From: Entamoeba histolytica HM-1:IMSS
Lineage: Eukaryota; Evosea; Mastigamoebida; Endamoebidae
Assembly: GCF_000208925.1 (NCBI RefSeq)
Contig: NW_001914950.1
Location: 1-55,914 of the forward strand
DNA length: 55,914 bases
Direction: 5' to 3'
The notes beneath the pieces were generated by a model that did no database searches, was not told the DNA's origin, and worked only from the letters and a program-made list of their open reading frames with translations. This document shows positions 28,409-39,666 of the stretch, in pieces (position 1 is the stretch's first letter; each line of letters opens with the position of its first letter). A program made the position numbers and the translations under genes.

Positions 28409-28632
28409 TTAACATATATCTTTTCATTGCTTTAATATTACTTGTTAAAATAATAAGTCTATTATTTCTTCTGTTCTTTTTATTCTTTGTTGTTCAAAAA
28501 CAATCATCAATTCTATCTTACAATCCATTACTTCTTTGTTTTCATAAAAAAAATCTCATGAATAACGAAAATAAAAACCAAAAAATAATTAAAAAAAAAA
28601 CTTAATAAAAAGAAAACTTAATATAACGTTTA

Positions 28633-30146
28633 ATGAAAATATTAAGAAGTATTGTTGTATCAGTAAGAAGTTGTATTGAAGGATCACGAGTTTTGTTTTG
28701 TTATAATTCAGAAAATGAACCATTTAATAAATTTACTTTAGCTGGAAATTTAGAACAACCTGCATTAGACCCTAGAAATATTAAATATTATCATGAAGCA
28801 GAAGCCTCTATAGTTGATTTTGGATCATTACTAGTTCCAAGAAGAATGAAAGAAGGACCATTTATTTTTTCTGTTGATAGACATACATTAGTTGGATATT
28901 TAAAAGAATTTCCAGAAGATGATGATGAAGAGAAGTTTGTATTATTTTTTTATATAAAAACATAGACAAAAATTAATTCCATAGTGAATTTACTTTAATA
29001 AATGTTGTTTTCTTTCTTCAAAAAGATTTTTATGTTCCAGCAGTTATTGATGGATTTGTTACAGCATCAAGGACAATATCAAATAGTTTAATTTTTGAAG
29101 AAACAAGAAATAGATATGTGTCTAAAGAAGTAAGAAAAATATTTAATGTTCGTGAAAAATTCTGTAGAGAGAATTCTAAAAGAGAAACACCATTGACATA
29201 TAAAGATTTAATATCAGAAATCATTTTAAAATCTAATCTTGCTGCGTCAATACAAGATATTTTCATTGACTTAAAAACTAAAGGTGTTGCTCACTCAAAA
29301 ATAAATAGTAAATACCTTTTACCTATTTCATTAAATAATTATGAAAATATTTTCTCAGAACAACTTCAACCATATCATGCTTTGTTCTTATTTAAAAACC
29401 CAGAAGAATGGATTAATAATTTAATTGAAAGTGATGAACTTATTTTACTAACTGAACAATTTACACATATTAGAAGTAAAGAATTTATTAATCAAGTTAA
29501 AACAATTCTTCAAACAGCAACACCAATGAATAGTTTCCAATACCTTTCTATGATAACAAATATATCGCTTGAAACTGTGTATCATATTGCACGTTATTTA
29601 GTGTATTGGGGAAAAGCAAAAATTATTGAAGCAATTCAATTAGATGATATTTATGTAATGTCCAAAATACGTTCTCCATTATTAAATGCAAAAGGAGTAT
29701 CATATGCATCATCTAAAATGAATTATCAAACAGTAGAAATAAGACCATCTGTATTATTTAATAAATATGAAGAAGAATGTCCATGGAAAGATATAGGTAA
29801 ATTATTATCTTATTTTGAAGAAAAGAAATCATTAGATAATATAATTGAAAATATTCCTGAAGGTGAATATGATGCATTTACAGATTCTGTTGCATGGCTT
29901 ATTTCATTTGGAATTTTAAATCGAATTAAAACTTACATTCTGTGTATAGTACCTTCTTTCATTGAAGAAATAAAAAGTAAATTACAACCAACATTAATAG
30001 AACAACACCTTATTAAAATTTCTAAATATTTAACAGGACGTGTTGACTTAAAAGAAATGGGGATTAAGGCAAATGTGTCAAGAGAAGATATAGAACAAAT
30101 AATGACCACATACCCAAACCAACTTATTTATTTATCTTATGAATAA
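28633..30146 (+). CDS. NPRL3-like GATOR1 subunit, two exons
   Basis: Exons 28633-28934 and 28985-30146, with a 50-nt intron (28935-28984, GTTTGT...TAG), phase 2; 487 residues. Features fit nitrogen-permease-regulator-like 3: an N-terminal longin-like segment with GSRVLFCYNSE and GPFIFSVDRHTLVGY, then, just across the splice, FTLINVVFFLQKD, which corresponds to the family's NVVFAL block, followed by the helical EETRNRYVSKEVRKI (the family's EExRxxYLxxE). The C-terminal half looks like the winged-helix/tail region. In yeast and animals NPRL3 with NPRL2 and DEPDC5 restrains TORC1 when amino acids are scarce. The splice is strongly supported by restoring this block. Confidence 0.7.
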
Positions 30147-30290
30147 AAAGAAAAACAATTAAATTGATTTATCATTATTTATTTTGTTTCTTTATTACTT
30201 TATTTTATCTTTGCCATTACTTTCTCATAAAATTTCATCCATTCAGTATTGTAAGCAACAATAATTAATGAAAAACAAAACCAATTAAAT

Positions 30291-30704
30291 TCAATCAGTT
30301 TTAACTTCTGCTTCCTTTTTTGCCTTTGCAGCAGCACGAGCAGCTTTTAAACCTCTTGAAGCACTTTCCTTTTTAGCTTGAGCAGCAATTTCCATTTCTT
30401 CTTTACTCTTTTTATAAGAATCAAAGAATGGTTGCTTTTCTTCTTTACTCATAGCCCTCCAAACTTCACCAAGTTTAGCATTAATCTTTTCTCCATCTTT
30501 AAGAGTAGCAGCAATCTCTTCTCTTTTTGCTTGAGTAAAAAGAATATAAGCACTTAATGGTTTCTTAGCTTTTTTAGTTGTCTTTGGCTTCTTAACAACT
30601 CTTCTTGGTTTTTTAGTATTTGTTTTTTTCTTACTCATTTTCTTTTCTACTTTATCTTTGGTTTCAGAAGTTTCTTTTTTAGTTTCTTTCTTAGTGCCAG
30701 GCAT
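30291..30704 (-). CDS. HMG-box DNA-binding protein
   Basis: 137 residues, Lys/Ala-rich. One HMG box at about residues 46-110: AKKPLSAYILFTQAKREEI, then KLGEVWRAMSKEEKQPFF and YKKSKEEME. The N-terminal 40 residues are a basic, Thr/Lys-rich tail (KKTNTKKPRRVVKKPKTTKK) and the C-terminus is Ala/Lys-rich. It binds and bends DNA without strong sequence preference and acts in the nucleus. The layout, a single box with a basic N-tail, matches known Entamoeba HMGB-type proteins, though this copy is somewhat longer than the commonly described form of just over 110 residues. Confidence 0.9.
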   Translation of the reverse strand: MPGTKKETKKETSETKDKVEKKMSKKKTNTKKPRRVVKKPKTTKKAKKPLSAYILFTQAKREEIAATLKDGEKINAKLGEVWRAMSKEEKQPFFDSYKKSKEEMEIAAQAKKESASRGLKAARAAAKAKKEAEVKTD

Positions 30705-31311
30705 GTTGGGATAACAACAGTTTAATAATAAGAGTTCATTAGAGATGTCTTTTTATATCATTTCTCTTCCTCTTCTTTTCAACTATTTTTGATAGTTTCT
30801 AATTCTATTCTTTTTATTATTAGTTCGTTTTTCTCTTTTCTTTCTCTGAAATCATGTCAAAGGGTTGCTCCAATCCTTCGCTCCTAATGAAAAACCCTAA
30901 ACATTAAGCTTATTCTCTTTTCTCTAGAATCACACTTTCTAGTACCTTAGACATTTTCAACCAGTGCTCTTGTTGATTTTTTATATATTCACTTTTTATA
31001 AGTTCTTATTGTGTTCTTTTATTTCAGATTCCTCTTATTGATTTTATAAATTAATATATTCAATATATTTTATATTTCAAGTCTATTATTTTCTAATATT
31101 ACACTTGGTTGTTTTACTGTTCATTAATAATAATTTAGAATGGTTTAAAATTGTGCTTGGAGTTACATTCAAATAAAAATTATTAAATTTTATTACTCCC
31201 TTTTTATTAAACTTTCTTCTTTTTTCTTTTATTCTAATTCCTCTTAATTTGTTTTACATAACAAAGAAAAATAAAATATAAACGTCACCTTACTTAAATT
31301 AACCACTTTTA
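30705..31311. other. Intergenic with a GC-rich island
   Basis: About 600 bases upstream of HMG and downstream of S18 on the same strand. Most is A/T, but 30845-30965 is clearly richer in G+C and has hairpin-forming segments: CTAGAA pairs with TTCTAG at about 30925-30945, and AGGGTT with AACCCT around 30861-30897. It also contains AAAACCCTAA at 30891-30900. No clear protein; small frames of 14-17 codons exist on both strands. See the finding on a candidate RNA. Confidence 0.4.
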
Positions 31312-31912
31312 TTAAGCACCTTTAGTTCTGGAAACACCAACAGTTCTTCCTCTTCTTCCAGTGGTCTTAGTATGTTGACCTCTAACTCTCAATCCCCAGT
31401 AATGTCTAAGACCTCTGTGGGCTCTCATTTTCTTAAGAGCTTCAATATCTTCTCTAAGTCTAGTTTCAACGGCATTAGCAATAAGTTGAGAATCTTTACC
31501 ATCTTTATTATCTTTTTGTCTGTTCAAGAACCAAACTGGAATTTTATAGTTAAGTGGATTATTGAGAATATCAACAATCTTTTCAATTTCAGCAGGAGTC
31601 ATAAGACCAGCTCTTTTGTTGACATCAATACCAGCTCTTTTACAAACAAGGTAAGCATATCTTCTTCCACATCCCTTAATTCCAGTGAGGGCATATGGAA
31701 CTTTTCTACGACCATCAAGATTGGTATTGCAAACACGAAGCATGTGTTGGAATTCTGATTCTGAAGTAACGGTGGCCTAAAAAATTAGTCTTATATTCTT
31801 CTTAGTTGAATATATAATTGTTAATCAAAAAAGTAAATTCATTTAAAGTATACTTATTTCACATAAACATATTTTTAAAAATTAAGACAATATGATAATC
31901 TCAACAAACCAT
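31312..31912 (-). CDS. RPS18: 40S ribosomal protein S18 (uS13), start codon in its own exon
   Basis: Exon 1 contributes only the ATG (31912-31910); a 133-nt intron (31909-31777, GTTTGTTGAG...TAG) follows, and exon 2 runs 31776-31312. The product is 155 residues, starting [12 protein letters not shown], which restores the N-terminus expected for S18. Diagnostic blocks are [30 protein letters not shown] and [20 protein letters not shown]. It lies in the head of the 40S subunit near the tRNA. Without the splice, the first in-frame Met would cut off 12 residues. The intron is the longest in the window and directly follows the start codon. Confidence 0.95.
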
Positions 31913-32101
31913 GGCGACTTACACAATTTAGTTCCTTCTCTTACCCTAAATTTCTTCTTTTTAGTGTATTAGTTCTTTTTTTATTATAATTTACTACCCT
32001 TCTTCTTTATTCTTATTCATTGATTTTTGTTTTTTAAAACATTTATATTAAGTTTGAAATCAAAGAGAACTAAAAACTTAAAAAAAGTGATAAAACCCTA
32101 A
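31913..32101. promoter_or_regulatory. Divergent promoter of RPS18 and the PinX1-like gene
   Basis: 189 bases between two start codons. It contains TTACCCTAAA at 31941-31950, AAAACCCTAA at 32092-32101 directly before the plus-strand ATG, and GAAC at 32067-32070. The ACCCTAAA words resemble the plant telo-box that marks ribosomal-protein promoters. Role inferred. Confidence 0.45.
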
Positions 32102-32614
32102 ATGAGTGAAAGAATATATGAAATATTCCCTGAGAAAAAGAGAAGACAAAGAGGTGTTCAAAAACATTGGGTTGAAGAAGGGAGTATTGGATTATCAATG
32201 ATTAAAGGATTAGGATTTGAAGGAGACCTTAAACCAACAAATGGAATAGATATAGAATTTGAAGAAAACCGATGTGGAATTGGATTAGTTAAACCTGAAC
32301 CAAAGAAATTAGAATTTAATGGGTTACAAGCAGTATTAAATAAAGTAAAAACAGTATCTCCTGGTATTATTGCTGAACTTAAAAAAGATCAAGAGTCAAA
32401 TTCATCATCACATCCTTCTGATGACTCTTCGTCTCAAGAAAAGAAAAAACATCATAAACACCATGAAAAAAAGAATAAAGAGCACAAAGAAACTAAACCT
32501 AAAGTTAATGATGAGGATCAACCAAAAGTGTTTATGCCAAGAAGATTTACAACAAAAAGACAGAAAGAAAAAATTATTATTAGATCTAAAGAGGATTTAG
32601 CTGGTGTTTTATAA
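32102..32614 (+). CDS. PinX1/Pxr1-like G-patch protein
   Basis: 170 residues. After a basic start (KKRRQRGVQKHW), residues about 28-65 fit a degenerate G-patch of the PinX1/Pxr1/GPATCH4 kind: SIGLSMIKGLGFEGDLK, then an N-x-CGIGL stretch, in the same order as the family's FG-x-x-ML-x-KMGW, then LGLG. The middle is Ser-rich then His/Lys-rich (HHKHHEKKNKEHK). The C-terminus RRFTTKRQKEKIIIRSKEDL is basic. Yeast and animal relatives work in the nucleolus on pre-rRNA and can regulate helicases or telomerase. The gene is divergent to RPS18, which fits a ribosome-related role, but the call is tentative. Confidence 0.45.
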   Translation: MSERIYEIFPEKKRRQRGVQKHWVEEGSIGLSMIKGLGFEGDLKPTNGIDIEFEENRCGIGLVKPEPKKLEFNGLQAVLNKVKTVSPGIIAELKKDQESNSSSHPSDDSSSQEKKKHHKHHEKKNKEHKETKPKVNDEDQPKVFMPRRFTTKRQKEKIIIRSKEDLAGVL

Positions 32615-32712
32615 TCACATTTATCTATTTGACTGATTGTTTTTTGTTCTTTTCTTTTTATCTTTTGTAGTAAGCTAATATATAATAATTTAAACAGAAT
32701 AGAATAAGTTAA

Positions 32713-35700
32713 TTATTGGGTTTTTGTTTCTAATAAAAAAGATGAGTGTTTTGGTGATTGAACTTCAGCAGTTGTCCAACCACTTGCTGTTAAAACAATT
32801 GTTCCACCTCTGTTTGTCCTTGGGCTTTTTCTACCATGACCACTATTTTTTAGTGATGGGTCATACCCAACAATCTCTTCTTGACTTGAACGACTCTATG
32901 GTGTTAAACTATTATGTAATAATAAATTATTTAGTTAAATAAACAAACTGATGAAGGTGTTTGTGGAGTAAAATTTGAAGGAGAAGGTGATGATGGAATA
33001 TCTAGTTTTTTAATATTTGTTGTTTTTCTTTTTCTTGAAGCACCTAAGAAACTCGTTGGACGTTCAGAATTAGGTAAAATGGGAGAACTGCTCATACTTC
33101 TTGAAGAAGAATAATTTAACCAACTTTTTGACTTACTTTTTTCTTTTTTAATTCCTAATAAGAATGTTTCGAGATTAACTACATTTGTTTCATCTTTATT
33201 TTCTTTTTTATCATAACAACATTGTTTTATGTCAGGATTTAATAACTTATAAATATCATTTTCATTACAATTTTGTGTTGGTTGTTTTATTTTACAAATA
33301 ACGGGTTTATATTTTTTATTGATTAGTGTTTGTTTTGTTGTATCATTTATTTCTTTTACCAATTGGTTCATAGCAGGATAATCAGGCATTTTAATTTTGA
33401 TTGAATAAACCTTTGGTACAAATTGAATTGAATGTATTTGGGATATTGGTAGATGTAGTTGAGGGACATTCGTTATGAGTGTTTTTACTGTGGTTTTGTC
33501 TAATGATGAGATAGAATCACCTTTCCTTAAAAGTATTGGAACAAATGGAATTAATTTATCAAATTTAGATGGATTATAACTAAGATATAAATGAAGTAAA
33601 TATAGTATTGATGATAATATACTTGATGAAGTTTTAATTAGTTGAAGTTTTTCATTAATAAACCCACATTGCTTTATTTCAGGAAATTTAGATATACGAG
33701 AGAAATCATCATATAATGACTCTGGAATAAGTGGTTCTGGTAAAGATGCTAAAAAACAACGTAATAAACTAACACGTTGTTGTAATGATAAAGAGTCAAA
33801 ACTATAATTAGAATGACCATCAATAGTATGTGCTAAAGTTGCAATAGAAAGGTCAATAAAGTCAAATGTTGTTGGGTTAAAAAAGTTTGGGTCAAGAGTA
33901 ATTGATGAGATAAGTTTATCAATGAGATAAGGTATTTTTCTATTTTCTCGTGTTAGAGTAATATTTAATGAAACACCCATAATACATCTTGAGTATTGAT
34001 ATGCTAATACATTAACCCTTTCTACAATATCAAATATTAATTTTTGATCACCAATTAAGAAAAGAGATTCAGTTAATTCATTACTAAAAATCTTATCACT
34101 TATAGTCAGTATTAATACTACTCCACAAGTTCCTGGATAAATTTTTATTCTTGTAAATTGAATTGGGAATATACGAATAAGATTATTTGATTGATATACG
34201 TACATAACCATTCCTGCAATAACTACTAATACTGATACTCCTACTTCTTTTAGTGCACCATCAATTCCCCTTTCTACAATAATAGGAGAAACCATACTTA
34301 ATGTAGCTGTATAATAATTTTCTTCTTCATCAAAAAGAACAACATCAGCATTATATCCAAAACTACAAGAATTTAATAATGTTAAAGGGTAAGATATAAT
34401 ATAATCATTAATCTCAAAGTTATTTTGATATAAAGATACATTAACATCTAAAAATAGATGACCTTCTGTTCCTTGTTTCATATGGAATAATATAAAGGGA
34501 CTCTTATCAATTGAAATAGCAATGAATGCATTCATCTGATATATTAATGGGCGAGAAGAATCAAGTAATATTTTAGTTTTTAACCATCCATCTTCTGTAT
34601 AAATAAATATAGGTACTTCTACAGGTTTAAGATAAACAGTGTAATAATTAGCAGGGACTAAGAGACTTAATGATGTGTTTACAGGAAATTCAATAAATGA
34701 ATTTTGAAGTACAGCAACAAAAGATACAAAAGGAAATATTGTTGGAAGAAGACAAGATAAAAAAGTATTAACATCCATAGAAGGATGTTGGTTATATGGT
34801 TTTGGAGTCATCTGTAATGGACCAAGAAATAAAAATTTACCATCTTTAATAGGGAAGATACAATGCTTAACTGATGGTTCTATTAATTTAGATAGTAAAT
34901 ATTGTTCTTTATCAATTTGAGATTCGAGTATTGTAGGCATATTTTCTAATAACTTGTCTAGTGCTTTTTGCATTGAAATAGATTCAACAAGATCATAATA
35001 AGGTATTTGTTGTAAGTGATAAACTTTTTGAGCAACGTTCATTAACATGTTACATTTAAGATAATTAATAAGTCCATTTCCAAAAGTAGATATGTTTCCA
35101 TCATTAATAAATGTAACATCAGATAAAAAGTATCCAAGATAAGGTAGTGCATGAATAACATTTTCGTCTTGTGTTGTACAATTTCTAAGTGTTTGCCAGT
35201 TATTTTCAGGAGATGATATTTTTTTTAATCGAACAATGAATTGTTGATACTTTTCATTAATTCCATTAAACGTACATTTTAAACGATGTATAGCACTTTT
35301 ACTAAAGGTAAATGAGATACAACATAATAAGTCATAATTATGTAATTTTTCTGCTTCCTATTGATAATTATATTATTCTTTTTTTTAAGAAATAAAATAA
35401 CAAACAATTCCTATTTGACACACAAACTCAAGTAATTGAATTCTATGTTTTAAGTTTTTTGCAGATAATATAAAATTACTAAAAAGTTCTACTACTCTAT
35501 TAGAGAATTGAGTCAGAGCTAATATAGACTTACATTGACTTTCTTTGTCTTGTTCATTCCATAATAATAATTCATTAACTTTTACTTTAGAAAATAATGA
35601 ATATCCTTTTAGTGTTAATTGTCTTGAAACTTCATTTGGAGACATCATTTCAAGTGGAGTATCAATATCATAATATAATGAGGGAGGAATAAATACGTGT

Positions 35701-36668
35701 TTGGTTATTGTATTATTTCTTGAATATTCTTTTTCTATTCCAATTAGTCTTCTAGATAATGTAGTACTGAGAGTATTACCCTGGTTATTCATTCCATATT
35801 TCTTTAGTCGTTGAATAAAGACTTTAATATCTTCTAAAAATTTATTATCAAATAAACATGATTCAATCCAATATTTTAATGAACCAACAAGTCGTGATCT
35901 AACAATTTGACATTCTACATTATCTCCAAGACAAGAAACCTCAAAACAGTCTGTAATACATTTTAATAATTCACAATTATTAGAATATAAATCATTTGTC
36001 CATATTAAAGTTTGCATAACTTCATTATTTTTATGAATAGCTCCAATATTTACTATTCCACGAATTGTTCCTTTAATAATTTTTCCATTTTCAATTATAA
36101 CATCACTAATATCAAACATTTTATGTATTCTTGTATCATTTACATAAATTGGATATCTTCTCATTTCGTTTAATTCATTTTCTGTATAAAATAAGTCTAA
36201 TCCAATAACTTCATTTGTTGAATTTACATTTTCAATAAACTTAGATGGTTCACATCCTCTAGGTTTTTGTCCATCATATTTTTTAAAATGAGAAGCATAA
36301 AATGTAAGTCTTTGTGACAATTCTTTTATGTTATCTTTATCTTTTTCTTCTTGAACAATATTAGAAGAAGAGTTTAAAGGAAATGAAGTAGTTTCATTAT
36401 GAAGATTATCATCTCTTTCACCAAAAAAATCAATTTTTTCCCAAAGTTCAGTAACACTTCTTTTAGTTATAATTTCTTTTCCTTCTGTTATAAATTGGCA
36501 TAACTCAACTTCTCGTGTTAAATTTATTTGAAATCGTTGTGATAATAAAATCATATTTGATTTCTTTTCTTTTTCTTCTACATACCTTTTTAAAGAAAAT
36601 GGAAGCGAACAAGTACCTTTTAGATTTGTAGAAGATACTTTGAATTGGTGTAATAAGTTAGTTAACAT
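32713..36668 (-). CDS. RasGEF-RhoGAP fusion protein, three exons
   Basis: Exons 36668-35406, 35357-32949 and 32895-32713, joined by introns of 48 nt (35405-35358) and 53 nt (32948-32896), both phase 0, GTTTGT...TAG; 1284 residues. The N-terminal 270 residues hold an REM-like segment (GTIRGIVNIGAIH). The RasGEF domain starts LYYDIDTPLEMMSPNEVSRQL and is completed only after the first splice: FSKSAIHRLKCTF, HALPYLGYFLSDVTF, YLLSKLIEP. A long middle region of unknown fold follows. A RhoGAP-like domain has MGVSLNITL, RKIPYLIDKLISS and LLRCFLASLPEPLIPE, but Asn where the catalytic Arg is expected. The third exon adds a Ser/Lys-rich tail. It should act on a Ras GTPase and bind, perhaps without activating, a Rho GTPase. 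Confidence 0.8.
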
Positions 36669-36839
36669 AAATCCAATGTTATTTTTTTAGTTTTATGGTA
36701 TAAATCTTTTTAACTCCTTTGTGTTTTAATTTTTTTTATAAAAAGTTATTCAATTTTTTATTTATAAATGAAAATAATTGGTAAAGTGAATAAGAAAAAT
36801 AAGAATCAATTCAATAATACAACTTAAATCAAATGTATT

Positions 36840-39458
36840 TTAATTTGTTAAATAAGACATTGAAATATATGCCTCAATAAAACAATAATAAACTCTTCCA
36901 TTTTTATCACCTAAAAAGAGTAATTTATCATCATAAAAACATGAACAAAACGATAAGTCTATTTCATTATCTTTATTTTTAAATTTTAATTGATAAAGTA
37001 ATTTTGGTTGAGAACAAATAACATACACCTCACCTCTTTCTTGAATAATAATACAACCAAATGGCGTTAATGCAAAGTCAACAAATTTTGGTGGTAAATG
37101 AATTATATCTACACCACTAGGATATACTATTAATAAACTATCCGTTGTACAACATCCAATAAGTTTTTGATATGTTTTAATTGATTTGATATCTGAACTT
37201 TTAACTGGAACTTCAGTACAACACTTTCCATAATAAATTACTGATTTTTCATTTAATGTAATAAATTTAATTATTGTTTCATCTTCTAATGGAATATCAA
37301 GAATAAAACCTTCATTATGAGGAAAAATTTTAATGTTTTTCGATGGAATTAAAGATTCAATATATCCTTGTTTTAATGAAAATAAGGAATTTTGTTGTTG
37401 TGGAAAAATAAGTAATGCTCCATTTTTCATTTCATAAAATACTGGTGGTGGAAACATAGTTTCTTTTTGAAAACACTTTGATGGCACCATTGTTGCTGAA
37501 AATGTTACCTCATTAATTTCTGAACATGCAGAACAAACAAATAGCCTTGGACATCCAGTAGTAATTTCTCCTTTCATCCAAGTAATAGGACCGATACCAA
37601 GTCCAAAACACCTTAAATCTTTTATATCAACAACTCTTTCAAGAGTATCATAGTTATATTCCAAATTTCTTAATACACCAACAGACGATGAAAAGTAATT
37701 TTGTAGTTGTTGTCTTGTTACTTGTTTTTGTAATGGTTGTGTTGACATAGAATTTTGTAATGGTTGTGTTGACATAGAATTTTGTAATGGTTGTGTTGGT
37801 AGTTGTTTTTGTAATGACTGTGTTGACATAGACTTTTGTGAGCATTGAAAAGTAGAAAGAGTAGATGGACGAGAGGTTGTTGATGGAATTTCTTGATTAA
37901 TTTTTTTACTTACAAGTGGTTTAAAAGGGTCAACAATTTTTGAAGATGTTTGGTTCATTTTTGGTGGTAGTTTTGGAGTATAGTCTGTAGCCGACACCTT
38001 TTCATTTAGTTGTTTTCTTATTTGGTTTTGTGTCAAAATATTTAATGGAACTCCAACTCTAGTTTTTAGAAGTTGAGAGAAATTTTCATGTTGTTTTGTT
38101 TTTATTCTTTGACTTTCTTTTTTATGTTGAGCCTCTACAAAATGAAATGAATCATTGATGTGACTCTTTGAACTAATAGACGTTGAGTTTTGTTGTTGAG
38201 TTTTTGGTTGTGTTTGAGGAATTGATGGTTGAATATGAGAAGTAAAACTTTGATAATGAGAGTTTTGTGAATCTCTTGTACTAAGAGATGTACTATTAAG
38301 AAGAAGATGATTTAATAACTTTGGTGAACGTTGTTGGGAAACTAAATCAATAGAAGAAGTTGCTTTTCTTTTAAGAATTAATTCTTTAGTTTCAGTATTT
38401 AGTTGGTATATTTCAAAATAAGGAGAATTATACTTTTCTGGATTCGAATTACAAATGTAGAATTTACCATCACTTTTAATAATAAACCCATCATTAGTAA
38501 TGTGTATTAATTCGATATTTGGAAATAAATAACCATATTCAATAATTAATTTTAATTCTCCTGATTGTTTTGTTTGATCGACACTAAATAATGCAGCCAT
38601 ATTAACAGTTATTACAAAAAAAACTAATTGTTTAGTTACTAAGTTCCAATTAACAAATCCAAGATTATAACACTCTTCTTCTATTGGATTAAAAATAAAT
38701 GATGTTTGTAATGTTTCTACATTAATTAGTCCTATGTTGAATTGATCAGAGACAATAATACTTTGATTATAAATCGAAACATTTCTAAAAAATTGAACAT
38801 TACATTCGTTTGTAGTAAACTTCTTTATAATACCAATTTCTTTAAACAAAATCATTTCTTTTTGACTATACGCTATAACTATTTCTCCATAACTTTTTAC
38901 TTCAACAGGTAATTCTGAAGTAAATTCAAGTTGTAACGAACTTGGTTGAGGGTCAAGAGAGTTCTTTTTTATTGATAATTCTGATGATAAAACGTTGAAA
39001 AAAGTAACTTTGTTCTCTTTAGAAATACAAACTATTCCTTTTTCTCCCCAACACCCAACTGTTTTTATATTAACTTGTTCTTTAAAAGAAGGAAATAAAA
39101 CTGTTGACTTTTTATTATTATCTAATTCATTTGTTCTATACACTCTAATTTTTCCATTATCAAATAATATAAAAAGAATATTTTCACTATGTCCAATAGA
39201 TACTGGTCGAGTACTTGATTTGATTGTATTAACTATTTTTCCTTTGATAATATCAATAATATCTAAAACCATTTGATCAATTCGGGTTGGTGGTTCTTTT
39301 TCTGCTAATTAAATAAGTCATTTGTCATTATAAATTAATAAAACCAATACATACATCTACATACCTACTATAATACTTTTACTTTTAAATAACATCACCC
39401 TCTTATATGGAATATTCAGAACATTAAAATAAATTGGTGGTGTTTGTGTTTCTTCCAT
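36840..39458 (-). CDS. Beta-propeller-like protein with minisatellite linker, two exons
   Basis: Exon 1 is 39458-39365, exon 2 is 39304-36840, with a 60-nt intron (39364-39305) opening GTATGT instead of GTTTGT and ending TAG; phase 1, 852 residues. Two regions of short beta strands (about 40-340 and 600-845) look like propeller blades, with FILFDNGKIRVYR, KENKVTFFNV and LLFLGDKNGRVYY, but WD signatures are weak. Between them a Ser/Thr/Gln-rich linker carries four copies of a 9-residue unit (STQPLQNSM-like). I cannot assign a family. A scaffold or trafficking role is plausible for this shape but not shown. The first exon adds 32 residues, counting the codon shared across the splice, that an exon-2-only reading would miss. 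Confidence 0.65.
37727..37834 (-). repeat. Four 27-base in-frame minisatellite units
   Basis: Units start at 37727, 37754, 37781 and 37808. The first two are identical over 27 bases (TTTGTAATGGTTGTGTTGAC... on plus); the third and fourth diverge. The period is a multiple of three, so copy-number change would keep the protein in frame. Confidence 0.85.
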
Positions 39459-39666
39459 TAAAATTCTTAAGAAATTGATTATTTCAAGTTTAAAATTTAA
39501 ACTTACCCTTTAATTTAAAAGATTAATATTTTACGATCTTTTAGTTATTTTTGTAATACTCTTCTTTGACGAAGAGACAAGATTAATCTCCCTTAAACCA
39601 GGAATAATAGAAATCAAATTCTATTAACACTCAATCAATTGCTTATTATTATTTAGTACTCTTCTT

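Noticed and set aside
28315..28605. Hydrophobic plus-strand frame before NPRL3
   Set aside because: Overlaps the start of the sphingolipid synthase on the other strand; composition is T-rich low complexity.
30854..30907. 17-codon frame in the GC island
   Set aside because: Too short and no support; the local GC is better explained by structure or regulation.
31372..31758. Plus-strand frame opposite RPS18
   Set aside because: Antisense to a highly conserved ribosomal gene; no independent support.
32724..32942. Plus-strand 72-codon frame
   Set aside because: The same bases on the minus strand form the third exon and second intron of the RasGEF-RhoGAP gene, with better coding character.
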